Assembly (NCBI GenBank): GCA_054601695.1
Contig: BAAHQB010000001.1
Location: 62,001-126,000 of the forward strand
Length of the DNA stretch: 64,000 nt
Direction: 5' to 3'
DNA from: Amorphochlora amoebiformis
Lineage: Eukaryota; Cercozoa; Chlorarachniophyceae
The notes beneath the pieces are model-generated. The model worked only from the letters and a program-made list of their open reading frames with translations, was not told where the DNA came from and ran no database searches. Positions 1 through 64,000 of this stretch are shown here, piece after piece. Every line of letters starts with the position of its first letter. The first letter of the stretch is position 1. Position numbers and translations under genes: made by a program.

Positions 1-83
1 TTCCAGATCCGAGTCAATGCAGTATTTCGGAAGATTTTCGTGCGAAATATTCAGAGCGATAGAAAGAGAATATGGGAATCTTA

Positions 84-128
<45 letters not shown>

Positions 129-966
129 ACGTATATATATGTATATATGTATATACATACATGGTTCTTTTGTGTGTATGATTTCCCATGAAGCAATAAT
201 ACGGTGAAAGTTCGTTGTTGTTGTATAAAACAAAAAAAAACATAAGAAATCTCAAGAAAAACACCTCTTGAGTGCATGAAACAGATAAATAACTAATCCC
301 TCAAATATAGAATCAACAACAACAAACCATTCACCAAACAGAATCAACAATCCATCAAACGGAACCGCTAATCCCGCCCCCAGAACCCACCCACTCTGCA
401 TCGACAACACAGATCCAGCTTATAATATATATCGCATTATAAGCATCCCGACCGAAAAGCCCGGGTGTAGAAAACATTAAATGAATACTGTCTTTCTCCT
501 CTTCATATATGTACAACCCAATTGTAAGTTATGTCTTAGCTATTTTTCGTTTATATCTTTACATGTATCGTGACAAACAGCAGTGTAACAGCACACACCG
601 TGTTTTCAGAGGAAGACACGTGTCAAAACATGCAATTACTATGCATGCGTATGTATGATACGTGTATATTAATTAATTACACGTATTAATGCAATTTAGA
701 TATATTATTCTATTTAGTCGGTGTGTGTGTGTATGACGGTTGTGCGATGAGAGAAGAAAAGTTCCGCATTTGAGCGTGACATTCGGCTGCGTCACGGTGA
801 ATGCATTTTATTCCCTTTTTTTTTTTTCGGGGTTAAATAGTGTGATCTGTGTTTTTGTTTCGGCCCCTGTTTTTCGTAGTTTGTTGACAGACATAGTGTT
901 AGTTAACAAGCTTGGTGGTCGAATCAGTGGTTTCAATGCTTTGAATGTTGGGACTGCCCTTCGGAG

Positions 967-1095
<129 letters not shown>

Positions 1096-1290
1096 AAGTA
1101 CAAGATATGGTTACGATTAATATTATGTGTAACAGATTAGAATAAGTCTTACGTGAGCGTTCTAGACCTATAACGAAACCTAAGCTGTTCAACGTCGCTA
1201 TTCTTACCCTCTAACCCTGCCGTTCCCCTCACCTAACGGTAAACAATCTCGCTCTATTCTCGACTCGCCCCGCCTGGCCTTCGCCTCGCC

Positions 1291-1462
1291 CTCACCTCTC
1301 ACCTCCCATCTCCTCTCCTCTCTCATCTCCACCACCCTCTCCTCTCCTCTCCTCTCCTCTCTTCTCTCATCTCCACCACCCTCTCCTCTCCTCTCCTCTC
1401 CTCTCCTCTCCTCTCATCTCACATCTCCACCACCCTCTCCTCTCCTCTCATCTCCTCTCGCT
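1291..1462. repeat. Pyrimidine-rich minisatellite
   Basis: Imperfect repeats of CTCTCCTCTC with interspersed CATCTCCACCACC units. Bases 1-1758 otherwise hold (TA)n at 967-1091, TG-rich tracts and no recognised exon; the last AMT exon or stop may lie here. Confidence 0.9.
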
Positions 1463-1758
1463 AGTCTCTCAATGATCTTGTTTTTGGTCTAACGTGAGGT
1501 TGGCGACAGAGCTCGACCTAAGGGTGTTATTGGACGCCAGGATCGCTAAGGTCGGATTGCCGGACATCTTTTCAGGTTAGGGTTAGACTTTTTTAGGCGA
1601 ATCTTCCGTTACACTCAACATTAGGCTCAACTGTGTAACAAACTATGCTTTGGGTGTGGGTGTGTGGGTGTGTGGGTGTGTTGGTGGTGATTCGGGTGTG
1701 GATGTCAGTGGTGTGGGCGTGAGTGTAGATGTGGGGTTAGGGATGGGTTAGGTATTAC

Positions 1759-21560
<19,802 letters not shown>

Positions 21561-21605
21561 ACTTCGGAACCCAACATCCTGGAGGCCTGCGTGGGTTGCT
21601 CTCGG

Positions 21606-29437
<7,832 letters not shown>

Positions 29438-29505
29438 GTACCCTATATCTACATATCTATATTATATATATATATATATATATGAGAGTATATATATATA
29501 TATAT

Positions 29506-29553
29506 GGCGGTGGGTCAAGCAGAGAGGGATCAGGGGTACCCTATATCTACATA

Positions 29554-29592
<39 letters not shown>

Positions 29593-29663
29593 TATATATA
29601 TATATATATATATATGGCGGTGGGTCAAGCAGAGAGGGATCAGGGGCACCCTATATCTACATA

Positions 29664-29719
<56 letters not shown>

Positions 29720-29788
29720 TAGTATATATATATATATATGGGGGTGGGTCAAGCAGAGAGGGATCAGGGGTACCCTATATCTACATAA

Positions 29789-29841
<53 letters not shown>

Positions 29842-30014
29842 TAGTATATATATATATATATGGCGGTGGGTCAAGCAGAGAGGGATCAGGGGTACCCTAT
29901 AACTACATAACTAATATATATATATATATATATATATATGGTAGTATATATATATATGTATGGTAGTATATATATATATATATATGGTAGTATATATATA
30001 TATATATATGGTAG

Positions 30015-30051
<37 letters not shown>

Positions 30052-30099
30052 GGCGGTGGGTCAAGCAGAGAGGGATCAGGGGTACCCTATATCTACATA

Positions 30100-30144
<45 letters not shown>

Positions 30145-30169
30145 AATGATAATATATATATATATATAC

Positions 30170-30225
<56 letters not shown>

Positions 30226-30307
30226 ACATATATATATTTATATACATATGAGAGGGATCAGGGGTACCCTATATCTACATATCTATATTATATATTATCT
30301 GATAGTA

Positions 30308-30344
<37 letters not shown>

Positions 30345-30434
30345 GTATGTATATATGTATATATGAGAGGGATCAGGGGTCCCCATATCTACATATCTAA
30401 ATTGTATATAATATATGTATATATAGATATGTAT

Positions 30435-30465
<31 letters not shown>

Positions 30466-30502
30466 GAGAGGGATCAGGGGTACCCCATATCTACATATCT
30501 AT

Positions 30503-30539
<37 letters not shown>

Positions 30540-30579
30540 GTATATATATACATGTGTATATATATGAGAAGGATGAGGG
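29506..30579 (+). repeat. Nine extra copies of the TEX1 exon-15 end plus donor, separated by (TA)n
   Basis: The last 30 nt of exon 15 (encoding [10 protein letters not shown]) and its GTACCC donor region recur at 29506-29535, 29616-29645, 29740-29769, 29862-29891 and 30052-30081. Shorter 14-nt versions lie at 30250-30263, 30365-30378 and 30466-30479, with a diverged one at 30566-30579. Each is followed by the same intron start (about 25 nt reading CTATATCTACATATC) and then a new (TA)n tract. The copy at 29616 has GC instead of GT at the donor. None has an acceptor. Confidence 0.92.
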
Positions 30580-30611
30580 GTATACCATATTTACATATCT
30601 GTATTATACAT

Positions 30612-30694
<83 letters not shown>

Positions 30695-30699
30695 ATACG

Positions 30700-30748
30700 T
30701 GTGTATGTACGTAAATACACCTATCCTATATTGTATTTTGTACGTTTA

Positions 30749-30804
<56 letters not shown>

Positions 30805-30852
30805 ATGTACGTAAATACACCTATTCTATATTGTATTTTGTATGTTTATTTA

Positions 30853-30884
<32 letters not shown>

Positions 30885-30928
30885 ATGTACGTAAATACAC
30901 CTATCCTATATTGTATTTTGTATGTTTA

Positions 30929-30978
<50 letters not shown>

Positions 30979-31026
30979 ATGTACGTAAATACACCTATCC
31001 TATATTGTATTTTGTATGTTTATTTA

Positions 31027-31060
<34 letters not shown>

Positions 31061-31111
31061 ATGTACGTAAATACACCTATCCTATATTGTATTTTGTATG
31101 TTTATTTAATT

Positions 31112-31170
<59 letters not shown>

Positions 31171-31215
31171 AAATAAATACACCTATCCTATGTTGTATTT
31201 TGTATGTTTATTTGT
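30700..31215. repeat. Six copies of a 49-nt unit separated by (TA)n/(TG)n
   Basis: A unit starting GTACGTAAATACACCTATCC and ending TGTATGTTTATTTAATA recurs at about 30708, 30818, 30886, 30980, 31063 and 31170. It could be a further exon fragment of the TEX1 3' region, but I cannot assign codons. Confidence 0.9.
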
Positions 31216-31284
31216 GGAAAGTTTTTTCCTACCTTCATCTGTGTGACATTTTAAACTACGTATTAATCCACATATAAGCTCGTA

Positions 31285-31335
<51 letters not shown>

Positions 31336-31339
31336 GTAT

Positions 31340-31401
31340 GTATGTGTTAATCAACATATGAGGTCGTATCATTATGGGGTCCGGTTGTATGTATGTATAT
31401 T

Positions 31402-31458
<57 letters not shown>

Positions 31459-31544
31459 TATATTAATCAACATATAAGGTCGTGTCATTATGGGGTCCGG
31501 GTGGGAGAAGCTGACTTCAACAAGCTACGTATAAATGTGTCTGC

Positions 31545-31593
<49 letters not shown>

Positions 31594-31639
31594 TGGGAGA
31601 ACCTGACTTCAACAAGCTACCTATAAATGTGTCAGCATA

Positions 31640-31640
<1 letters not shown>
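31340..31640. repeat. Duplicated segment downstream of TEX1
   Basis: Segments with TTAATCAACATATRAGGTCG at 31346 and 31464, and GTGGGAGAAGCTGACTTC with its copy at 31592, repeat between (TA)n tracts. A frame reading [14 protein letters not shown] is open in them, but no splice borders settle it. Confidence 0.7.
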
Positions 31641-31697
<57 letters not shown>

Positions 31698-32037
31698 ATA
31701 TATATATACATATATATATACATATATATATAAAGAAATATATATATATGTGTGTGTGTGTATTGTTTAATATATAACAAACCTATGTATACTTAAATAT
31801 ATATATGTATAAATATATGTGTGTGTGTCTGAGTACAAAATATATAAATTAATTCATAGACATGCAAATACATATATATATTCATATATATTATATATAT
31901 ATATATATACATATATATAAATACATGTGTTTTTATACATATATATATATATATACATATGTACATAATTTTATATGTATATTAAATATATATATATATA
32001 TATATGTATATGTATATAAATACATATGTTGTTATAC

Positions 32038-32191
<154 letters not shown>

Positions 32192-32208
32192 ATGCAGATA
32201 TATATTTA

Positions 32209-32247
<39 letters not shown>

Positions 32248-32304
32248 TATATATGTATGCATATATAAATATAAAAAAGTATACGTATGTATAATATGTA
32301 CATA

Positions 32305-32349
<45 letters not shown>

Positions 32350-32439
32350 GTTGTTTGTACGTATATGTAAGAGATGTTCTTAATAGATAATTTGATAATT
32401 AGTTCTTGGTTAAGGGATCCGTTTGGAGCTTATGACCGA

Positions 32440-32530
32440 AAAACAAGTGATGACCGAAAAACTAGTAATGACCGAAAAACTAGTGATGACCGAAAACTAG
32501 TAATGACCGAAAAACTAGTAATGATCGAAG
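32440..32530. repeat. 18-bp minisatellite GACCGAAAAACTAGTRAT
   Basis: Five to six units in the AT-rich stretch between TEX1 and AHCY (29438-34381). The rest of that stretch is (TA)n and no other gene is recognised. Confidence 0.92.
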
Positions 32531-32779
32531 CTAGCTTGTATTCGTCCTTCCACTTATCATTCTCGTTACATTATCATGTTTGCAGCTTGCAGGATATTTA
32601 TGTGTGTGTGTGTATAATATATATATATATATATATACATATATTTACGAATATATATAATATATATATATATATATATAAATAATATTATATATATATA
32701 TATATAACGATGTAATTGCTTGAATAAAACGCTTATGCCGTCGGGTTTTCCCGGAGCAGCCTGGCAGATTTTTTATACG

Positions 32780-32819
<40 letters not shown>

Positions 32820-32840
32820 ATATATGTATGTATATGCATA

Positions 32841-33332
<492 letters not shown>

Positions 33333-33450
33333 TGTGATATATATAAAGGTATATATTTGCTTCCAAACCATTAATAACCCAACCAAACTTTTGATAAAAA
33401 TAAATAAAATAAATATAAATATATATATATATATATATATATGTTGCATA

Positions 33451-33486
<36 letters not shown>

Positions 33487-33555
33487 CGTAGTATATATAT
33501 ATATATATATATATATACTAGTTTTCAAATACCCTGTTGTCTCTATGATATATAC

Positions 33556-33596
<41 letters not shown>

Positions 33597-34381
33597 CATA
33601 TATATATATATATATATTATATCTTTGTGGGTGTGCGTGTGTGTCACAGACTCACGGTGGTATATACTATCATAGTATCATAGTGTATATTTGATACTAG
33701 TATCTTACACCCATGAGCTCTAATATATTCTGATACTATATTATATATACTATTTCTACATTATATATATATATATATATATGAAAATACCTTAATATTA
33801 TATATAATATATGTATGTATATATATATATATATGTATTATATATTATACATATACACACATCTATGCATATATATATATACATATATTATACATATACA
33901 CATATGTATCCTTGTAATTATAGTGTACATGTGAAATAAATATGTACATATATATATATATATATATACATATATATAATATATAACGTATATTTATATA
34001 TAAACGTGGATAAATACCTAATATAAATATATATATATATATATACATACATATTTGTATTATAAAGATATCACGATAATAAACATTTATTGCATACATT
34101 AATATGTTTTAAAAATCTATTTCCATGGAGTGGGTGTATCAAAGACCATGATGACCGGTGAAAACATCACATGTTTCTAACAGGCAGCGCATGACTAATC
34201 AATTTCGTTGCTGAGGTTCTCGTGAGGTATCATCTCTTCTCCAGCCGAAAATCCAGCATGCTCAAGCTCTCTTAAACAGCAGCTACGCCGACCTTACCTG
34301 ATTCTACAGCTCTGCAGGGGAGGGTGAAAGATAGAGATATGAATTGTTGATTGTTGCATAATTGGACGTGTGCGGAGGAGC

Positions 34382-35872
34382 TTAGTAACGGTAAGTCTCC
34401 GGCTTGTACGGTCCCTCAATAGGGATGTGAAGATAGTCAGACTGGGACTTGGTGAGGGAGGTGAGCTTAGCTCCAAGCTTGTCAAGGTGGAGGCGGGCAA
34501 CCTTCTCGTCGAGGTGCTTGGGGATGAGGTAGACGTCATTTCCATACTTCTTGGACTTGCGGCCCTCCCAAAGCTCGAGTTGCGCGAGAACTTGATTTGT
34601 GAAGGAGCACGACATAACGAAAGACGGGTGGCCAGTGGCGCAACCAAGGTTGAGCAGACGGCCCTCAGCAAGGACGATGATACCATGGCCATCTTTGAAC
34701 TCGAAACGGTCAGTTCCAGCCTTGACGTTGATACGCTTCACATCCTTGGCGGTGTAGAGACCCTTCATGTCGATCTCGTTGTCGAAGTGACCGATATTTC
34801 CGATGATGCAGTTGTTCTTCATCTTAGACATATGGTCGAACATGATGATATCCTTGTTTCCGGTGGCGGTGATAATGATGTCGACCTTGTCGACAACGTC
34901 CTCGAGGGTAACGACCTTGAAACCCTCCATGCAGGCCTGAAGAGCACAGATTGGGTCGATCTCAGCGACCAGGGTGTGGGCACCGCAAGCCTTCATGGCC
35001 TGGGCAGAGCCCTTGCCGACATCACCGTAACCGCAGACAAGGGCGGTCTTACCGGCAATCATGACATCGGTGGCACGCATAATACCGTCCGGGAGAGAGT
35101 GCTTGCAGCCGTAGAGGTTGTCAAACTTAGACTTAGTGACGGAGTCGTTGACGTTGATGGCGGGGAAGAGAAGGCGCTTCTCCTCAGCCATCTCTTTGAG
35201 ACGGTGAACACCAGTGGTGGTCTCCTCGGAGATTCCGACGATGCCAGAGGCGATCTTGGTCCACAACTGGGGGTCCAACTTAAGAGTCTTTTTGAGAAGG
35301 TAGAGAATGCAGTACTCGTCGTCGCAGGTGGCGGTGGACGGGTCGGGAAGAGCCCCAGTTTCCTTGAAGGTCTTCTCAGCCGCAACACCCTCGTGGATGA
35401 GAAGGGTTGCGTCTCCGCCGTCGTCGACGATCATGTCGGGACCGCCGGTCTTGGTGCCGGGCCACATGAGCGCCTGGTAGGTGCAGTACCAGTACTCAGG
35501 GATGGTCTCTCCCTTCCAGGCGAACACATCGGCAGTCTTGGCCGCGGCAATGCCAGCTGCGGCGTGGTCCTGGGTGGAGAAGATGTTGCACGATGCCCAG
35601 CGCACCTTGGCGCCAAGGTTCTGAAGAGACTCGATAAGCACAGCGGTCTGAATGGTCATATGCAGGGATCCGGTAATGTTGGCTCCGGCAAGGGGGTTCT
35701 TGTTCTTGCATTCGGTGCGGATTCCCATGAGACCGGGCATCTCAACCTCAGCGATGTCGAGCTCCTTGCGGCCGAACTCGGCAAGACTCATGTCCTTGAC
35801 CTTGGAGGTCTTCAGGACGGTGAGATCGTCCAGAATGGACAAGTCCATGTTCTTTGCGTCGTACGAGGCCAT
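34382..35872 (-). CDS. AHCY: S-adenosylhomocysteinase (adenosylhomocysteine hydrolase)
   Basis: Cytosolic NAD-dependent enzyme that reversibly splits S-adenosylhomocysteine into adenosine and homocysteine, relieving methyltransferase product inhibition. It is a single uninterrupted frame of 496 codons. The start is [12 protein letters not shown]; the longer upstream frame is judged to be 5' UTR because family homology begins around this Met. Visible hallmarks: [25 protein letters not shown], the Rossmann motif [17 protein letters not shown], and the C-terminal PYKPETYRY that closes over NAD of the partner subunit. An insertion of about 40 residues follows TLLIHEGV (around [11 protein letters not shown]), as in plant, bacterial and many protist enzymes and unlike vertebrate AHCY. 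It has no intron and no (TA)n, and its base composition is far richer in GC than its surroundings. The long plus-strand frame over the same bases is its shadow. Confidence 0.98.
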   Translation of the reverse strand: MASYDAKNMDLSILDDLTVLKTSKVKDMSLAEFGRKELDIAEVEMPGLMGIRTECKNKNPLAGANITGSLHMTIQTAVLIESLQNLGAKVRWASCNIFSTQDHAAAGIAAAKTADVFAWKGETIPEYWYCTYQALMWPGTKTGGPDMIVDDGGDATLLIHEGVAAEKTFKETGALPDPSTATCDDEYCILYLLKKTLKLDPQLWTKIASGIVGISEETTTGVHRLKEMAEEKRLLFPAINVNDSVTKSKFDNLYGCKHSLPDGIMRATDVMIAGKTALVCGYGDVGKGSAQAMKACGAHTLVAEIDPICALQACMEGFKVVTLEDVVDKVDIIITATGNKDIIMFDHMSKMKNNCIIGNIGHFDNEIDMKGLYTAKDVKRINVKAGTDRFEFKDGHGIIVLAEGRLLNLGCATGHPSFVMSCSFTNQVLAQLELWEGRKSKKYGNDVYLIPKHLDEKVARLHLDKLGAKLTSLTKSQSDYLHIPIEGPYKPETYRY

Positions 35873-36854
35873 CTTAACAAAACAAGATAAAAAAGAGATC
35901 CAGTCAGAAATGCACCAAACCAAGGTAATCACTCTGTGGGAGGGTTGTACAAGGGTTGGGAATGCTGGCCCAGAGGTGGGAGAGGTAAGTATATTGGAAG
36001 TAAGTCGAAGTCGTTCAGATAGAGGCGTGCGTACCTTAGTGCGGTCTGAGATGTGAAGATTTGGGGTTGTGGGAAATCCGACTGCGTGGCTAGCCAGCGA
36101 CGGGTTATTTGGAAACTTTCTGTTGCGCAAGCCGTGGATATCCTCCGGGAACCGATATTTTCTCAAGAAGTATTTTTATTACATCGGTCTTCGATACTTC
36201 CTAGTTTTATAGGTCGGCTAGGGATTTTAATTTTGCCAAAAATGGTCCAAGGAGAGCCCAGAGCCTAAGGGCCAAGGCCCAGCATCGGTATTTCAAACAC
36301 TGTTGCGTTGCGAATGGTGGGGTTTGGTGTGATCGTTGGAATAGCCATCTTTGGGGGTGTCGATGGCTCATGGGCATCAGTACGTGGTGCTAAAAGTCGA
36401 AATTTCACTGCGAGACATGTGCTCCAACCGGGGGGGGTTTTTAGAGAATTCCACTCAACCGATGGGACATCCACCATACAAATGGTTCGAGCTGCGGCGG
36501 CAGCCACGTCAATCGTGGAGGAGAGCCAGGGAACAGTGGAAGGGCTGATTGGTACTACAAAGTTGGTTGAGAACCCAGTGGCGCACCACACCGTCAGGGC
36601 AGAAGAGATTCTGCGTGAGGTGGGGTCCCAGATGTGTTTGTGATGTAGCGCTCGTTGGGAGTGTTTATTGTTTCGACGATTTTTCCTTTGTGGATTCCAT
36701 CCTGTAACCCTCGACGTAACCCTAACCCTACTGTTCTCTAGTGCTCAATAGTTGCTGTAATACCCCTGATGTACTTACTCGTTCTCCAATTGTCTGCATA
36801 ACACATCAATTCATACCAGATCCCGCTAATCGATAACCGAATACATACCGTTAG

Positions 36855-37928
<1,074 letters not shown>

Positions 37929-38723
37929 CCCCCTGAGGATCATCGACCGTTCAATTCACACTCAAATCCTATCCCTCGCAACTCGCCATCTGTATGGTTT
38001 GACTTGTATATTTAACGTTTCGAGGGACACCCAACAAGAAAAAATTGAAACCCCGGGGGTACAATTTATTTCCGTGAGACTCTGTGCAGAACTGAGTCAA
38101 TCTCGTGTCGTATCCTTCTCACCTATAAACACAACTTTTCGAGCCATAGCTCAACTCATCATGAGTAGGATACAGCAAGCCGTCTCAAAATTACTTTAAA
38201 CTGTCTAGATTTTTTAAGAATTTGAAGAGGGCTTACAAGTTTGAGTAGGTGCCCACGCTCCGTCGCATATGTTGCGATGAAGTTTTTTTTTATATTTTTC
38301 GGCCCTCGCCGGGCCCTTCCCCTTCCATTTCACAGTTTGGCTCTTTTTTTGATTCAATATCTTTCTCCTACGCAAACCCGCATTTTTTTTTCTGGTTTTT
38401 TTTTTTTTTGTTGACTTTAGGGTACAGTAGGTTTTTGTTAAAAGAGAGAACAGAAGGGGAATGACAAAGAAATCCGAGCAAGAAAAAATATAGGATCCGT
38501 CGGAAAAGACTATGCGGAATTGCATGGTTGACGATCACGGATCGATAGCTGTGTACGAGACCAAGTTCGATCTAGCCTGATGACTGCATGGCACACGTGC
38601 CAGACTGAATATTATTATCAATACATTTATTAATTCGACTGACTCAAATGCCATTACGTTTTCCGCAGATATACTAGTGACGGATATTATGATTTTATAT
38701 TACTCTGAGCTACATATACTACT

Positions 38724-38761
<38 letters not shown>

Positions 38762-38944
38762 ATATAAGTTATACATATATATAGATCCTATATATATATA
38801 TTATATATAAGTTATACATATATATATATATATATATCCTATATATATATATATAAGTTATTTATATAAGATGTATACATATTGTGTATATACGATATAT
38901 AATATTGTAATATTATATATACATATAAATGTGTATATATATAT

Positions 38945-38976
<32 letters not shown>

Positions 38977-39486
38977 ATGTTATGATGCTTTTGTAAAACT
39001 TGTGTGACATATAGAAACGCACCTTCGGATTAGTATTAACTAGTAAACGAAATGTTAGTCATTTACTCATAAGTTATGTAACTTATGTTCACAAGGCCTA
39101 CATCATCTGGAGAATCCGTCGTCGATACGTACCCCATGATCAATCTCAAAACTTCACGGAATTGACTCGATACATATAGCGGCCGTTCTACTATTATCTA
39201 TATACTATTGAACGCTTACATTGTACTGGCGGTCAGCAGTGTCTCCAGCAGTGTCTCTGGCAGTGTAAAAAGTCATTATTCTAGTTATATTTACTGCTAA
39301 AGTGAAAAAACACGCAAGCCTCCACGGTCTGAAGTTATTTATATAAGACATCTAGGTCCCGGGTCGATAGTATCATCGGCTAGTCGACCATCCAACACTC
39401 CTCAACTCTCAAGCGGCTTCCTGAATGGCACCTGCATATACACAGGCGCACACCCCAAGGTGGCCACCGAATTGGGAAATCGGACT
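37929..39486. other. Intergenic between convergent membrane-protein and ACS genes
   Basis: Holds T-rich runs (38290-38410), (TA)n (38730-38980) and no supported gene. The 3' ends of both neighbours lie here. Confidence 0.6.
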
Positions 39487-58466
<18,980 letters not shown>

Positions 58467-59089
58467 CTAAATCACATCTCCGGAAATTTATACCAATTTC
58501 CTCAGCCCCCCCCCCCAAAAAAAATAAAGCAAAAGATACCCCCCACCCTTAGAAATTCACACAATTCCTATACTCGGATCTAACCCTGCCATCCCCCCTT
58601 GAAATCCAATTCCCAACTTAACCCAAGCCCCTCCGGAACCCCTCTTATTCGATAGCTCGCCTAGGCGGCTGGATACGTATCCATGCAAAGCCCCCAACTC
58701 TGCGTATTTGCGCTATTTTTAGCCCTTAATACCTTTTTTCACCGCATTTGCGCCAGGGGGAAACACTTCTTGGCTGGACATATCTGCGGCAGTTAGATTT
58801 TAATTTGGTGAATTTACGTGGGGGGGGGGAGCGGTGGAGGAGAGTTGGGGCGCGTGCCTTACTGCGTAGCCAAATAAATCTTGCTGGCACTTTTGAGAAT
58901 TTGGGCCCAGGCCGAATTTCTTTGGGCCCCGGCCGAATTTCTTTAAATTTTAAGCTTATATTGATAAACCACATATCTGGATATTGAATATCCATACAAT
59001 GGGCCGAATTGTTAAGCTTAAATTCAGCATATTTAGAAGAAAATATCTCGATATCCTTGTTGTACATCACTCTTGTCTTAGGCCCCGAG
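58467..59089. other. ACS upstream region; missing first exon expected
   Basis: Contains homopolymer tracts (C9 near 58508, G9 near 58822) and a doubled TTTGGGCCC-GGCCGAATTTCTT motif at 58900-58945. A 60-150-codon minus-strand frame runs across it but shows no acetyl-CoA synthetase resemblance. Confidence 0.5.
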
Positions 59090-60950
<1,861 letters not shown>

Positions 60951-61160
60951 TCCTCCACTACATGCACACACACACCTCCACTTGCACACACACCGTGTAG
61001 ACAAATTCTTTCACTCTCTCTGTCAGTTTCATAACACTTGTCTTCAGTGCGTATTTACAAGGTTCCAAAATTACTAAGGAGTTTTGGATAAATAGATCGA
61101 TTGGTGTCAACCCGGTCCATCGCAAGGTGCAAGGACTGCCTCAAGTCTCGCTCAAAGTAG

Positions 61161-63914
<2,754 letters not shown>

Positions 63915-64000
63915 GTATTAAACCAATTCTGTACTAAGTGTTGAATACTTATCTTTGTCTGTTACAATAGCGATACAAACAATACGATACCTTACACACC

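Noticed and set aside
34370-35890. 506-codon plus-strand open frame
   Set aside because: Exact antisense shadow of the adenosylhomocysteinase gene; its Val/Gly/Leu-rich translation follows from the GC-biased third positions of the real gene.
36265-36643. Overlapping frames of 108 (minus) and 111 (plus) codons upstream of the membrane-protein exons
   Set aside because: Both strands are open and neither shows a family motif. The plus frame might hold the missing first exon, but no donor in the right phase could be fixed.

Overview
The window is nuclear DNA from a eukaryote, most likely a unicellular alga or other protist. Multi-exon genes use GT-AG introns, interstitial telomere-type (AACCCT)n runs occur, and (TA)n microsatellite fills most introns and intergenic space. 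The S-adenosylhomocysteinase carries the roughly 40-residue insertion typical of plant, bacterial and many protist enzymes. I cannot name the lineage. Almost all long open reading frames are (TA)n read as Ile-Tyr repeats and are not genes.

Six genes can be read, in strictly alternating orientation, as three head-to-head pairs. (1) Ammonium transporter, minus strand, 17670 down to at least 1759. (2) TEX1/THOC3-like WD40 protein, plus strand, 21606 to at least 29437. (3) S-adenosylhomocysteinase, minus strand, 35872-34382. (4) A small membrane protein with two hydrophobic segments, plus strand, about 36855-37928. (5) Acetyl-CoA synthetase, minus strand, at least 58466 to 39487. (6) SMI1/KNR4-domain exons resembling the F-box proteins SKIP16/FBXO3, plus strand, 61161 to past the right part of the window. 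Genes 1, 2, 5 and 6 are cut into very short exons (15-100 nt) separated by (TA)n-rich introns. I assembled them by hand from GT/AG borders, phase continuity and family motifs. Gene 3 is one uninterrupted, GC-richer coding block.

The main novelty is structural. Fragments of exons, usually the last 14-45 nt of an exon plus its 5' splice site and sometimes the first part plus the 3' splice site, are duplicated again and again in the neighbouring intron. Each copy is separated by a fresh (TA)n tract. Examples are nine extra copies after the last recognised TEX1 exon, five extra copies after acetyl-CoA synthetase exon 24, and several copies of a 15-nt micro-exon of the same gene. A dispersed element of roughly 1.2-1.9 kb occurs twice in inverted orientation (about 20.3-21.55 kb and 59.09-60.95 kb), each time in the space between a divergent gene pair. 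Telomere-like and derived minisatellites sit inside TEX1 introns, touching micro-exons.

Methylation-cycle (AHCY), acetyl-CoA, ammonium-uptake and mRNA-export genes are all housekeeping functions. No operon-like functional link between them is implied.
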